Of a stretch of 64,000 bases of DNA, positions 20,891 through 32,382 are shown piece by piece; the first letter of the stretch is position 1, and the number at the start of each line of letters is the position of its first letter. Under the pieces are notes generated by a model. The model saw nothing but the letters and a program-made list of their open reading frames with translations, was not told the DNA's origin and did no database searches. A program made the translations under genes and the position numbers. The DNA comes from Phymorhynchus buccinoides (lineage: Eukaryota; Mollusca; Gastropoda; Neogastropoda; Raphitomidae). The DNA is taken from positions 58,125,284 through 58,189,283 of the forward strand of contig CM065684.1 in NCBI GenBank assembly GCA_017654935.2, given 5' to 3'.

Positions 20891-20929
20891 CACACTATAG
20901 ACACTCATGCACACTCATAACATCGAGTT

Positions 20930-21444
20930 AGTTCCAGATGGTGGGTACTTGATAGCTGTAAGAGCAGTGACCAAAGGACTTGAGTTTCAAGCGGGGGACT
21001 TTGAGGATTTTCTTGCTGCTAGAACGGAGCCTGAGTGTGTAATAGGTGATGAGATGGTTGGACAGGTATATGTTGGCAAAGTGTTTTGAAAATGGCGGAA
21101 ACGAGGATTGCTTGTTTGTACTCAATGCGAGCATGAATGGGCAGCCAGTGTAGTTTGATCATCAGAAGGGGTGTGACATGCATTCTTTTATATTTCCTCA
21201 GGACGAGTCTGGCTGCATTGTTTTGTATTCGTTGGAGACGATTGATTTGAACTGCAGGGAGTCTGGCAAGAGTTGCATTGCAATAGTCAATTTTGGAAAA
21301 GACCAACGAACATACTAGTTGAGTGGCGGCTTTTTTAGAGAGTGAATGACGGATTGAAGCAATCTGCTTCAGAGTGAGGTAGGCAGAACGGCACAAGTGG
21401 CTGATCTGGGTGTCCGACATGGACAATGAATGACAATCTGTCAC
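20930..21444 (-). pseudogene. LINE polymerase C-terminal region, frameshifted
   Basis: The minus strand reads LVFSKIDYCNATLARLPAVQ, then INRLQRIQNNAARLVLRKY, LHWLPIHARIEYK and, in another frame, LRLRSSSKKILKVPRLKLKS followed by VPTIWN. These are conserved blocks C-terminal to the RT domain of CR1/L2-type LINEs. An upstream block of the same element lies at 21710-21898. Confidence 0.75.
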
Positions 21445-21709
21445 AGTTTAACGTCCTCCCTTCTGGAACAGACACATATGGGACATTACACGTAGTAGAT
21501 AATAAAGGTGGTGGGAACGATCCTGGAGGCATTGTCCGGAGGCAGTGCAACACCAGGAAAGTCCCGAATTTTTAACAATAACAGATGTGTAAACCGTAGC
21601 TTCCGTATGGACAAAGAACTGTCCAAATGGACACCCAGATCCTTAAAAATTCACGCTGTCACGGTTTTTGAAGGGAATGGTAGTTGTGCCGACCTGAACA
21701 GACGTGACG

Positions 21710-21898
21710 CTAATTAACGTACGGTACGTAGTCCAATACTGAGCGGCGCGGCGAGCCAACAGCTACAGCCTCAGTCTTCTCATCATTTATTTTGAGTTTG
21801 TTACTGAGCATCCCAGATTGTATGGACTTCAGTGAAGCATGCGCAAGTCTCAAAAGTATTATTATGCTGTTTATATGGCTCTGTTGAATGCTATGCAC
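21710..21898 (-). pseudogene. LINE RT fragment upstream of the 21-kb remnant
   Basis: The minus strand encodes SGMLSNKLKINDEKTEAVAV, matching the RT block just past the YxDD motif (SNKLKLNxxKTE). It belongs with the remnant at 20930-21444; about 260 bp of unrelated sequence lies between them. Confidence 0.6.
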
Positions 21899-21899
21899 T

Positions 21900-22879
21900 A
21901 TGCAGTCAATACAGGGCTTCCAAATCTAACCATGGTGATGCTAAAAACTGATAACACTTTCAAAGTTGAAACTTAGATAATTAATACCCCACCCCCCCCC
22001 CAAAAAAAAAAGTTTTAATTTTTTTGTTTTGTTTCTGTTAGGGATTGTTATATTGAAGTGCTTTCCCCCCCCCCCCCCCCCACCCCACCCACCCACACAC
22101 ACACCACCACCGTTGGTGTTGACATCCTAAATGGATACACCCATCCAGATCAAGATCAAGACATAAGCCTACCAAGTCCCTTAATTGGCATACATCATGA
22201 TTTTCAAATTTCACGGCAATTAACGACGATGAAAGGCAGACAGACAAACAAACGAGCTAAAGACAAACAGTATGACCTCCTCCTCCGGGCCGGGTAAAGA
22301 ACACGGGAGGAAAAGAAAAGAGAGGAAAAAAGAAAAACAAAGAAAAACAAATCGTGGCGGACCCAAGCGCAGCAGAAAATTATCTGTTAAAGTTGGCAAA
22401 GCGGGGGTGGTTTTGGTTATTGGGGGTGTAAATCAACCCTGACACCGTTTTGCATGCAGCAATGGCAACCTTGACCTCTCAAACGACCAATGTGACCTTA
22501 GGCCTTGGAGGTTCACAGTGACTGTTGCATCGACAATTATCACCACAAAAAGGGGGACGGGGCGATTACCAAGTTTGCTACATTGATGGAAGATAAGATG
22601 GTGTATCAATGGTTGGGGGGTCAATTCTTTTATGGTATAACAAGAGGCAAAGCCTTCAAGGCTCACGTCTGATTGTTATTACTATAGCAGGCATGGGAAT
22701 TCCCATGACAATTCCCATGCCTGTATAGAGAGAATACTGTTATGTAGACACTTGTGCATCTGAAAACAGAATTAATTTTTATTTTACTGTGTAAATTAAA
22801 TTATTTCTGTGCATTAAATTACCCCTACCCCTTTCTTTAAAATTTAATTATATGTATGTTTATAGGATATATGCGCATG
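21900..22879. other. No gene seen; poly-C tract and a short palindrome
   Basis: Poly-C runs lie at 21989-22000 and 22066-22081. A compact hairpin built on AGGCATGGGAATT / AATTCCCATGCCT occupies 22683-22727. No credible coding region. Confidence 0.5.
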
Positions 22880-23097
22880 TAGGGGAAGACGGGGTAAAAA
22901 GCGCATGGGCGGGTAAGAAGCCCACCCCAATTATCTCATGAAATGAAGCAAATTTCAGTCTCATTTTGCCCATGAGACGAGCGTTAATGTCTAGCATTCG
23001 TCTCGTGGGCAAATTTGACTGAAAGATTCTTTATTTCATGAGATAATTGGGGTGGGCTTCTTACCCGCCCATGCGCTTTTTACCCCGTCTTCCCCTA
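22880..23097 (-). mobile_element. Palindromic MITE, GGGGAAGACGGGG family, copy 2
   Basis: 218 bp including the TA flanks. The asymmetric centre is in the opposite orientation to copies 1, 3 and 4. Confidence 0.9.
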
Positions 23098-23192
23098 ACA
23101 TATTATCGTGGAGCCCTATTTTTATTTTTGGCAAACAAGTAAAATTGAAAAGCATATTGACCAAGCTTTCAGAAAAAAACATAGTGACCAAT

Positions 23193-23262
23193 CCCCCCCC
23201 CCCCCCCCTTCCTACCCCAGCTTTTTCGTTTCGTTAATCCCCCCCCCCCCCCCCCCCCCCTC
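23193..23262. repeat. Poly-C tracts
   Basis: Two long C runs at about 23193-23208 and 23238-23261. ORFs with poly-proline here are artefacts. Confidence 0.8.
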
Positions 23263-23445
23263 TGCCACAAAGCAAAGGTCAAGGTTACAGCCAGCAAGCT
23301 CATCCATGTTTATCTTCCCCTGTACACATGGTGATCAATCATCTAGGCCTAACAAAGGATTCGTACGTCGAAGGCAGTGAAATCGACGAACACTGGATTT
23401 TCCGTATATTTGTTTTCAAGACTGAAATGAATGTGGGCTAAATGT

Positions 23446-23711
23446 TAGGTACGTCCGACTCTCTCTGCTTTCAAAGCTAACCTCAAAACCCACCTGTTCC
23501 CCCGTCATTAAAGCTCCTCTCTCTTTATCTTCTCTCTCTTGCCATTAGGTCTGTTTCTGCTATATTCCATTTATGTTATCTGTGTGTGTTCGCGTTGTAT
23601 TGCGTTTGTGTTTGAATGCGCTTTGAATGCTAACGTGTGTGTGCGCTTTGATTTGATTTCTATCAAGATTCAGCGCCGTATGAATACTGTATGTTGTTGT
23701 TGTTGTTGTTG
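23446..23711 (+). pseudogene. 3' end of a LINE with (TTG)n tail
   Basis: LSAFKANLKTHLFPRH followed by a stop is the typical C-terminus of CR1/L2-type polymerases. The 3' UTR ends in a (TTG)n tail (about 23691-23711). Palindromic MITE copy 3 begins directly at the end of this tail. Confidence 0.6.
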
Positions 23712-23929
23712 TAGGGGAAGACGGGGTAAAAAGCGCATGGGCGGGTAAGAAGCCCACCCCAATTATCTCATGAAATAAAGAAAATTTCAGTCAAATTTGC
23801 CCATGAGACGAATGCTAAACATTAACGCTCGTCTCATGGGCAAAATGAGACTGAAATTTGCTTCATTTCAAGAGATAATTGGGGTGGGCTTCTTACCCGC
23901 CTATGCGCTTTTTACCCCGTCTTCCCCTA
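23712..23929 (+). mobile_element. Palindromic MITE, GGGGAAGACGGGG family, copy 3
   Basis: 218 bp with TA at both ends, inserted at the end of a LINE (TTG)n tail. Same orientation as copy 1 and nearly identical. Confidence 0.9.
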
Positions 23930-24419
23930 CGTCGTCTTGATTATGAGGTAAGGCGTGATCTCTTATTCTCTAGACCTAGGCCTTGTTGCGGGAAGTGCGA
24001 TAGGCTAAGTATTGCATGCGCAGAGATGATGTGCGAATGAACACGAACAACCGTTGTCAAACTAAGGCGCAAATAAAACGAACAACCGGGCCGTCAACGC
24101 ACACACTCGGTACATCCATTTGTTACAGAAAATATAAGTTAACGACGTTAAAATGTACCTATTTGTACACACCTGAAGTCTTGTGTTTCTTTTTAAAGAG
24201 CGTTTTTGTATAATATAATGGAGAGTCTTCTTTCCAGTATCTACTCGGTATAATGGCTCCCCCCCACCTGTGTGCGCATCCAACGGAAGTGTCGCCATCT
24301 TAGTCATATTTGTGTGTAAACAGCATCGATCTGGCATTTTTCAAACAAAGTTACTGACTAAGATGGCGGTCTCCCATAATATGGCACGCTCCTTGTGGCC
24401 GGATATGACGACACGTGTG

Positions 24420-24625
24420 TAGGGGAAGACGGGGTAAAAAGCGCATGGGCGGGTAAGAAGCCTACCCCAATTATAGAAAATTTCAGTCAAATTTGCCCAT
24501 GAAACGAATGCTAGACATTAACGCTCGTCTCATGGGCAAAATGAGACTGAAATTTGCTTCATTTCATGAGATAATTGGGGTGGGCTTCTTACCCGCCCAT
24601 GCGCTTTTTACCCCGTCTTCCCCTA
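24420..24625 (+). mobile_element. Palindromic MITE, GGGGAAGACGGGG family, copy 4
   Basis: 206 bp with TA at both ends. About 12 bp of the left arm (the CTCATGAAATAAAG region) are deleted, so the stem is interrupted. Confidence 0.9.
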
Positions 24626-24639
24626 CCAGCCATACAACA

Positions 24640-25070
24640 CAACAGTAATCTCTGCAACAAATGATTTTTTTTCTTTTGTTCCTTATCGATGTATCTGACT
24701 GCTTTGATCGCCATGACTTGAAGGCTCACGTCAAAATCAAGTATCCTGCTAACTTTAACCCTCTAGCATCTTATGTTTTTGAGAAAACGACAACGTTAAA
24801 GTTTCAGTGGAGAGTGAGAGTCTTCTTTAGTTTGAAGAGTGTGACTGAGTTAAGGTTAAAGGTTGCACAACAGTAATCTCTGCAACAAATGATTATCTTT
24901 ATTTTGTTCTTTATCAATGTATCTGACTGCTTTGATCGTCGTGACTTGAAGGCTCACGTCAAAATCAAGTATCCTGCTAACTTTAACCCTCTAACGCCTT
25001 ATATGTTTAGAGAAAATGACAACGTTAAGGTTTGAGTCAAGGTTAAAGGTCGGGGCCACGGACGCAACAC
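24640..25070. repeat. Tandem duplication of about 210 bp
   Basis: CAACAGTAATCTCTGCAACA to the end of the unit occurs at about 24640 and again at about 24865, sharing CTGACTGCTTTGATCG and AAGTATCCTGCTAACTTTAA. A (CA)n tract (25073-25114) follows. Confidence 0.6.
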
Positions 25071-25073
25071 ACA

Positions 25074-25116
<43 letters not shown>

Positions 25117-25442
25117 CCGAACATGTACGATGCAATAGACTCACTTTGTTTTTTAAAAAACGACGTGAGCCAAAAATGAATACGGAAGCGGGGCTTCTCC
25201 GGGGGAAGTTCTTTCCCGGTGGGATCTTCTTCTTCTACCGTTGAGTATCCACAATCATCAGTTTGATTTTATGATACTATATGCGGTTGAGGTCCGAAGT
25301 CGGGCATCAAAAAGAAACAAACAAAATAAAACAAAAACCTACTCCACGAAAATGACCCAGCCAGTCGGGTCTCGCTGATCGAGCCCCCGACATGATGCTG
25401 CGTCGGCAGGAACACCTAAACTGGGGGGGGAAGGGGGGGGGG

Positions 25443-25682
25443 GGGATTTGCATCTTGATGGGGGACTAGAACGTGCTGGCTGAAGAAGCAGACACAGCCT
25501 CCTCAGGTAACGAGTTCCAGTCTTTGATGGTGCGCGGAATGTGCTGCTGGGTGGCAGACAGCAGCAGGGCAGCGCAGTGAACCTCCCTCACCACGGGTGT
25601 TGGCTGACTTGGAATGGGGGTGGGACGAGGCATGACGACTTGGATAATCTCGGCAGAGCTGGCCTTGAGCTGAGGCTAGCCC
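25443..25682 (-). pseudogene. LINE polymerase C-terminal fragment
   Basis: The minus strand encodes LLLSATQQHIPRTIKDWNSL then PEEAVSASSASTF and a stop, matching the PRTIxxWNxLP signature at the C-terminus of many non-LTR polymerases. It abuts the plus-strand LINE at about 25690. Confidence 0.6.
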
Positions 25683-25758
25683 CGATATAGATGTTAACAG
25701 CAGCAGCATTCTAAACAGCCTTTTCACTGAAGAGGAAGTTCAGAAAGCTACCCAGAAG

Positions 25759-27693
25759 TTGAAGGCTAGCAAAGCCCATGGACATGATAAAATACTGAAT
25801 GAATTTCTAAAAGCTTCAAGCAGTAAAATGTTAGTATTATATACAAAAGTTTTCAATTTAGTTCTAACTTGCAGCAAAATTCCAGAAGAGTGGGCCATTG
25901 GGGAAATAATACCTATATACAAAAAGAAAGGTTGTAATAAAGACCCAAATAACTACAGAGGAATTACATTGCTCAGTTGCTTTGGCAAATTGTTCACTAG
26001 TCTACTTAATAATAGATTAAACAACTATTTCGAACTCAATTCAACAATAGGGCATGAACAAGCAGGCTTCCGTGCAGGACATTCAACCACTGATCATATT
26101 TTCACCCTACATTGCATAATTGATTACTTTTTATCAAAAAGAAAAAAGTTATACTGTGCATTTGTTGACTATGAAAAAGCCTTTGATTATGTAAATAGAA
26201 CTTTTTTGTGGCAGAAACTAATTAACTCTGGAGTGGACGGTTTGATCTTAATCGTTATTAAAGACATGTATAGCATAGCAAAATCAGTAGTTAGGGTGGA
26301 AGGAAACTGTTCAAAGTCTTTTCAGTGCTCAGCAGGGGTCCGCCAAGGAGAAAATCTTTCGCCAATATTGTTTGCTGTTTATCTTAACGATTTTCAGTCC
26401 TTGATATCAGAGGACATGAACGGGCTACATACTTTAAAGAGGGAGGCTGGGGGGCTAGGTTGGAGTGAAGAAGAACAGAATATAATGCTAAAAATGTTTC
26501 TATTATTATATGCTGATGACACAATTTTATGTGCAGAATCAGTAGAGGACTTACAAAAAGCATTAGACGCAATGCATGAATATTGCAATAAATGGAATTT
26601 ACGAGTTAATATTAAAAAAACAGAAGTTGTTGTGTTTTCTAGAGGTAAAATACGAAATATTCCTCAATTCCAATACGAGGGGAAAAGTATCAAAACGGTA
26701 TTTGGCTATAACTATTTGGGCATCTATTTTAACTATAACAATAAATTTAGTGTCGCCCAAAAACAACTCTATGACAAAGCATCACGAGCTATGTTTTACC
26801 TCTTAAAAAAGTGTAAAAAGATTATGTTACCTATAGATATAAAAATAGAGTTATTCGACAAAATGATTACTCCCATTCTTCTTTACGGAAGTGAGGTATG
26901 GTGCCATAACATAACAGATTTAGCTTCAAAACTACAACTTCGTTACTATAAAATTGTTCTCAAATTAAATAAAAGTACACCAAGCTGTATGGTTTATGGG
27001 GAATTGGGGCAGTACCCTTTAGAGATTCAAGCGAAGAGCAGAATGTTGCATTTTTGGTTTAAGCTTGTCAATTATGCTAACCAGTCCAAATTATCATGTA
27101 CCATGTATCGTTTTATGTTACATTTGTATAAAGAAAACAAACATGTGTCACCTTTCATTTTATCTGTCAAAACTTTATTAGATAACCTTGGATTGAGTGG
27201 TTTGTGGCTACAGCAACCACACACCAATATTTCACAAAACTGGTTTAAATCTAAAGTTTTACTCACCCTAAAAGATCAATTTATCCAACAGTGGTTCTCG
27301 CAGCTGGAAGAAAAACAAATATTCAGTAACTATAAATTGTATAAAGATATGTTTTCTTGTGAGGATTACTTCAAAATGTTACCCGAAAACTTATTATTGT
27401 TTTTTGTAAAATTTAGAACATTAAATCATAGATTACCCATTCAAACGGGGAGAATCCAAAATATCCCACATAGTGAAAGGTTTTGCTCGAAGTGCGACCA
27501 CCAAGCTCTAGGAGATGAATTTCATTATGTTTTTGAATGTCAAACGTTTCAGGATGCTAGAAAACGTTATTTGCCAAATTATTGTTTAAAAAACCCAAAC
27601 GTAATAAAGTTTAATTCCTTATTTCAGTCAAAAAATAAAAGAACTCTCAGTCGTTTATTTTGTTTCATAAAGGTTATCTTAAAAGAGTTCTGA
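25759..27693 (+). CDS. LINE reverse transcriptase, 5'-truncated
   Basis: 645 codons to the stop, open upstream in the same frame to about 25690 (residues such as SLFTEEEVQKATQKLKASKA), so there is no true start here. RT landmarks in order: NNYRGITLLSCFGK, HEQAGFRAGHST, AFVDYEKAFD (motif A), AGVRQGENLSP, and YADD at residues 251-254 (catalytic). The thumb and C-terminal domain follow, ending with a Cys/His cluster FCSKCDHQALGDEFHYVFEC. Intact RT motifs and the long open frame suggest recent activity. It would copy element RNA at a nicked target in the nucleus, but lacks its endonuclease. The exact clade was not determined. Confidence 0.9.
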   Translation: MKASKAHGHDKILNEFLKASSSKMLVLYTKVFNLVLTCSKIPEEWAIGEIIPIYKKKGCNKDPNNYRGITLLSCFGKLFTSLLNNRLNNYFELNSTIGHEQAGFRAGHSTTDHIFTLHCIIDYFLSKRKKLYCAFVDYEKAFDYVNRTFLWQKLINSGVDGLILIVIKDMYSIAKSVVRVEGNCSKSFQCSAGVRQGENLSPILFAVYLNDFQSLISEDMNGLHTLKREAGGLGWSEEEQNIMLKMFLLLYADDTILCAESVEDLQKALDAMHEYCNKWNLRVNIKKTEVVVFSRGKIRNIPQFQYEGKSIKTVFGYNYLGIYFNYNNKFSVAQKQLYDKASRAMFYLLKKCKKIMLPIDIKIELFDKMITPILLYGSEVWCHNITDLASKLQLRYYKIVLKLNKSTPSCMVYGELGQYPLEIQAKSRMLHFWFKLVNYANQSKLSCTMYRFMLHLYKENKHVSPFILSVKTLLDNLGLSGLWLQQPHTNISQNWFKSKVLLTLKDQFIQQWFSQLEEKQIFSNYKLYKDMFSCEDYFKMLPENLLLFFVKFRTLNHRLPIQTGRIQNIPHSERFCSKCDHQALGDEFHYVFECQTFQDARKRYLPNYCLKNPNVIKFNSLFQSKNKRTLSRLFCFIKVILKEF

Positions 27694-27729
27694 ACCTTAG
27701 TTGATACCACGTACCTCATACCACATTCA

Positions 27730-27763
<34 letters not shown>

Positions 27764-27920
27764 CCTTCTATTATTCACACATCTTGGTCACCATGTCTGA
27801 GTTTATGTCCTAATTGTTTCTTGTCTTGTTTCATATGTCAATATTTGTTAATGGAGATAAGTTAATTAGCGGTTTAAAAAAAAGGATTCATATGTGCAAT
27901 TCCAGCAACTGTGTTGTGCA

Positions 27921-27962
<42 letters not shown>

Positions 27963-28001
27963 TGTGGGGGGGGGTGGGGGGGGGGGGGGGGGGGGGGGGG
28001 T
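27921..28001. repeat. (GT)n then poly-G tract in the LINE 3' UTR
   Basis: A GT tract (about 27921-27957) runs into a G-rich tract ending at 28001. The poly-G could form quadruplexes and may be assembly-sensitive. Confidence 0.85.
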
Positions 28002-28479
28002 ATGAAGCTGTATCTGTGCATGATGGTATAATGTGCCTGTCTATATGGTGATGAGTACTGTTAAAAAAAGAAGTGTTTTTGTTGGTTTTTGTTGTTGGTT
28101 TTGTTTGGAGCCTATGTAATACTATGCTGATGTGTACTGTTATGGGGTCTTTTGGGCTGTTGTTTGTAATGTTTGATGCCGCAGGTGTGAATGCATTGCA
28201 TTTTCTTGTGCCCCCAGGGGTTTTTGAAATAAAAGTTGATTTGATTTGATTTGAAGACTGCCGTTCAGGCGTTGCCCAGTAGGCGCCAGTTGCAAGTATT
28301 CCAAGGCTGGAGAACGAATGAAAGAATATATTTTTATTTATAGATGGTAATTGAATAAGCGATTACATGCTTTTCTACATCCAGCCCGCTGGAAAAAAAA
28401 TACACATGACAAAAGGAGGGGAAATTAGCTCAGACAAAGCATTATAAAGCATGCAAGATACAACCCTATGTAGTAACAC

Positions 28480-28975
28480 ACAAATAACAAAATCAAATCT
28501 AATGCTATTATCTATTCTCATTTTTAACCCGCAAAAATGAAAGAGTAAGCACATGCACACGGGAAAATAAAACCCTATCCTATTTTACATACTCATCTTT
28601 AACGTGCACAAATTCAGAAGTAAGCAGAAACACATGACAAAATCAATCCTAATCTTACTTTACACACTCATCTTTATAATGTACCTTATTTGACAGTAAA
28701 CACATACACGTAATAAAAATCAAACACAGTCCTACTTTACCTACTGATCTTAACATAATTATGCACAAATGTAAAATGTAAATACACTGATGTACATATG
28801 GCAAAATCAAACATATTCCTACATTACAGTTATTCATCTTAGCATGTACAAATTAAGAAGTAAACACACACACGATGACAAAAAGTACTAGGTTTTACAT
28901 GCATTGTCTTTAACACGCACATATTCAAATACATTGCTACGCATGACAAAATCAAACCTAAGCCTACTTTTTAAA
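28480..28975. repeat. Degenerate tandem array (about 70-80 bp period)
   Basis: The pattern CATGACAAAATCAAACCTAA / CCTACTTTACATACTCATCT / TTAACATGCACAAATTCA recurs about six times with many substitutions and small indels. Confidence 0.65.
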
Positions 28976-29100
28976 AGTGGGGTTCAGGCCCCCGACTCGT
29001 CTGCTGGGGGGAAATCATCCGCTTGCAGAGACTGTTCAACTTGATCGTGTGTCTCTCACCCGTATGTCGACGACGCCATCACCTAGAAGGCTACCCGCTG

Positions 29101-29211
29101 GCCCTGAAGATAGTCCGGGGTGCCCTGAAGATAGTCCGGGGTGCCCTGAAGATAGTCCGGGGTGCCCTGAAGATAGTCCGGGGTGCCCTGAAGATAGTCC
29201 GGGGTGCCAAA
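29101..29211 (+). repeat. 21-bp tandem repeat, five perfect units
   Basis: Five identical units of GCCCTGAAGATAGTCCGGGG plus T. The period is seven codons, so two overlapping frames stay open through it (ALKIVRG in one). No known protein is recognised around it. Confidence 0.9.
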
Positions 29212-29299
29212 GCTGACACCTTGCAATGCATTATAAAGTTTTTTTCTTTGCATTTTTTATCTCAGTTTTCATTGCTGATTTGAAATCCGATGGGAGCCA

Positions 29300-30900
29300 G
29301 GATGAAAAATTTGGGCAATTTGTGTTATTGACAAAAATTCAAAATGGCCACCCGCGATATGAATAAATGCAGGCCACATACATCATTTGTTCAGTTTAAA
29401 GCTACAAACTAAGTGGACACTTTGCTGATAGCAATGTAATATCAATTGTAAAGTTCCATGTAAAATACTACCCGAAGATGTTTTAAAAACTGCTTTTGGT
29501 GTCGCCGAGTGGCAGACATTTTTTCAGCCACTTTTCCCCTCCCGCTTCTCTCCATTGGATTTAGCATTCAACATATCATAGTGAAAAAGAGGCAAGTTAC
29601 TATGTTTAGGTAATGATATCTTCAGTTATAATGTTGCATGGAAGCTGTTACTTTAATTACATATATAATTAGGTCTATAATTGGATCTGTCATGAACATT
29701 TTGGGTGATTTTGTCAATGGAAAAAATCCCTGTCTTGGAATGTTTATGACACATCATTTATCTCTTAAGATAACAGGAAAAAGTCTTTTGGTGACACTTT
29801 AGTTTTAACCCTTCCATTACTTAAAAAAAGAACAAAAATGTGTGACAGACAGACACAACCAAAATCATATGCCTCATATGATTCTTCATGGGCCGAGAAT
29901 GGTATCAAGACTTCCATGTGTGTCAAAGCGTAACATAGCATTCTGCTATAGAATCATTTAATCATCTGCAGTATTTAAACTACGCCATTTATTTTTCCTT
30001 AAACAAGTAACACTCACCATCTTCAATACCGACAGTACTGGAAATGTAAAGATACGACATTAACATTTCTCAAGCTTAGGCACAGGGAGTTACTATACTA
30101 AATTCGTCAAGATTCTTTTTAACTTTGCAAGCATGTTGTACACACAAGACTCTTTCTATTGCACGTGTACTAAACTGTGGTGTTTCTTAGTAAGCTAGTG
30201 CAGGTAACAAGACAGAGAACGTCCTTTGGAAATGGTAGCTGATGACTCAATCCAATTGCTGGGGCTCATTGAACTAATTCACCTGCCCACCACAACCAAG
30301 AGGGTCAGGATGTGGAGGATCTGGTTCACATGCAGCTTGCTAAAGCATAACGTGATCGTGGGCCAATGGGGAGTGAGCTTGTAAAGATGATATGTTGGTG
30401 GTAAAGGTTCTTTGGGCTGCATTTTCCCCTGAAGATGTGTGTGATGGTAGTGTTGAGACAGATGAAAGGCTCCTCTCCATACAACCCAGGCTGACAAATT
30501 GAAGATGTGATTTGGCCAACATGGCCAATCATACACTGAAAAAACCCCATTTATTTTCTGTCACATCCAGTACACCAAGAAGTTAACAATGATATTCAGT
30601 TAGCTGCTACTAACGGCACTAACATTGATGACAAGGTGGTGATGAACATGATTCAATGTTCAGTCAAATTGTGGAAAAGTCCATGGCTTTCCTTGAACAG
30701 AGGATGAACCAGAATGTCCTGCCATTAAATATGACTTCAATGCTGGCAAACACAGCTAGGCTTCGTTTATAAAGCGGAAGGCCTTCTGCAGCACATCTGT
30801 TTCTTTCAGAACTGATCCATTGTGCACCATGATAGGGGCAGGTCCAGTGACAGTCACTTCAGCATTCAATGGAGGATGTGTTGTACAAAACCAATACGCT
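29300..30900. other. No gene identified
   Basis: Mixed-composition sequence. 30240-30900 is less AT-rich and could be a decayed coding region, but every frame is interrupted and nothing is recognised. Confidence 0.4.
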
Positions 30901-30916
30901 TTATTACGACACTGTT

Positions 30917-30920
<4 letters not shown>

Positions 30921-31007
<87 letters not shown>
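30921..31007. repeat. (GA)n microsatellite
   Basis: Uninterrupted GA tract of about 87 bp. ORFs reading RERERE or SLSLSL here are artefacts. Confidence 0.97.
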
Positions 31008-31009
<2 letters not shown>

Positions 31010-31168
31010 CTGAAGTCTGAAAGATTTAATTTGTTAGGCCACAGACCCATACAAATAGAGTTCACATAAACGTAGCATTTAAGATCACATAACATCATTA
31101 TCAAAGCACATTGTTATCGTTCTTGGAGTGAGAGCCTAAGAATTAAGTTATGATTTTCATTAGACAGA

Positions 31169-31171
<3 letters not shown>

Positions 31172-31249
<78 letters not shown>
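31172..31249. repeat. (GA)n microsatellite
   Basis: A second GA tract about 165 bp from the first. Confidence 0.97.
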
Positions 31250-31404
31250 CAGGCAGATAGACACAATAAACAGAGAGTAAAAAACAGACAGAGTAGAAAT
31301 GAACACATAAAAATACAGGCGTGATAGAAATATCCATTATCCAGATTTTGTTATTATATTTATTTAATTATATTATCAGGCTCAGTGGGCTCAGTCTGGG
31401 GAAA

Positions 31405-31440
31405 AAAGTATCGCCTTATAGTCCGAAAAATATGGTATTA
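31405..31440 (+). mobile_element. Right-end relic of the mariner-like MITE family
   Basis: AAAAGTATCGCCTTATAGTC and CCGAAAAATATGGTA match the right terminus of the element at 8323-8891. The rest is missing. Confidence 0.55.
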
Positions 31441-32380
31441 GTCGCCTTACCCGTTGCATCAAAAGCAGCACTGACCCGACCTGTCAGTGTCAACTTTTAA
31501 TTATCAATTAACGAGTTAGCCCACCTGGCCCCCAGCGGATTTAGTATCTACAGACATTAAAGTTTTAGAAACAGCAAAGCAAAATTATTTTTAAGAAACT
31601 TCAAGGTTATAGTACTGTTATATAGAGCGGTTTCTCCGACTAAGACGACGTAGAGAGGGGAGGTCAACGACCAGAACAGCAACAAGCATAATTATGAGGG
31701 CACAGTGAACGACAACCTGCGGCTGTCTCACAATGCTCCACCATCTCTTCCCGCGTCACCGTTGCTGATGCCACCTAGGCATCAAGAACAAAATCAAGAC
31801 TCAGAGTCCTGTCCAAACGACCCAGTTCTAGACTGCAAACCCCTATACACAAGTGTTTCGGGAGGAACATTTAGTTTATCTGTATTTTCATAATTGTTTT
31901 CAAACCAACTTTAGTTTACCATAAGTAACTTTTCATTAACAACAGTCCAGAATATGTTGTAGTATGTGACTTAATTACTTATATTCAGTGGATTTAGCTA
32001 GATTTTCACTCTTGGGCAATTTTATTTATGTTTGCAATACTAAGTGTATTATTCAAGAACATTTTCTACTAAATATGTTACATGATTCTGCTCAACAAAA
32101 ACAAAGTTTTTACCATAAATCTGATGAAAGAAATATATTAAATATACAATGAAGAACATACAGCCAAACTATTTTTGCAAACAAATGCTTGGTTCAGTTT
32201 TTATCTAAGATTTCTAGATTCAGTCTTTTAACTAAAAAGCTTGATTTTGTGTGGGACGGAACAGCTGTGCCTATGTTCAAGGGTTCGCAATGCAATGGGA
32301 ATCAACCACGATGGCCTGTCACGTCCAGAACCACTGACTCATCGTCATCTCATATCGCCCTTCATCCCCAATCAGAACAA
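31441..32380. other. No gene seen
   Basis: AT-rich sequence without recognisable coding or repeat structure. Confidence 0.5.
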
Positions 32381-32382
32381 TA

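Larger units (their letters stand above)
25690..28253 (+). mobile_element. 5'-truncated non-LTR retrotransposon (LINE)
   Basis: Includes the open polymerase frame, a 3' UTR with poly-T, (GT)n and poly-G tracts, AATAAA at about 28228 and a terminal (TTGAT)n-like tail ending at 28253. The endonuclease domain expected upstream of RT is missing; sequence 5' of about 25690 belongs to a different LINE on the other strand. Confidence 0.85.

Noticed and set aside
30240..30900. Host gene exon cluster
   Set aside because: Composition is suggestive but all frames are interrupted and no splice-consistent protein could be assembled.
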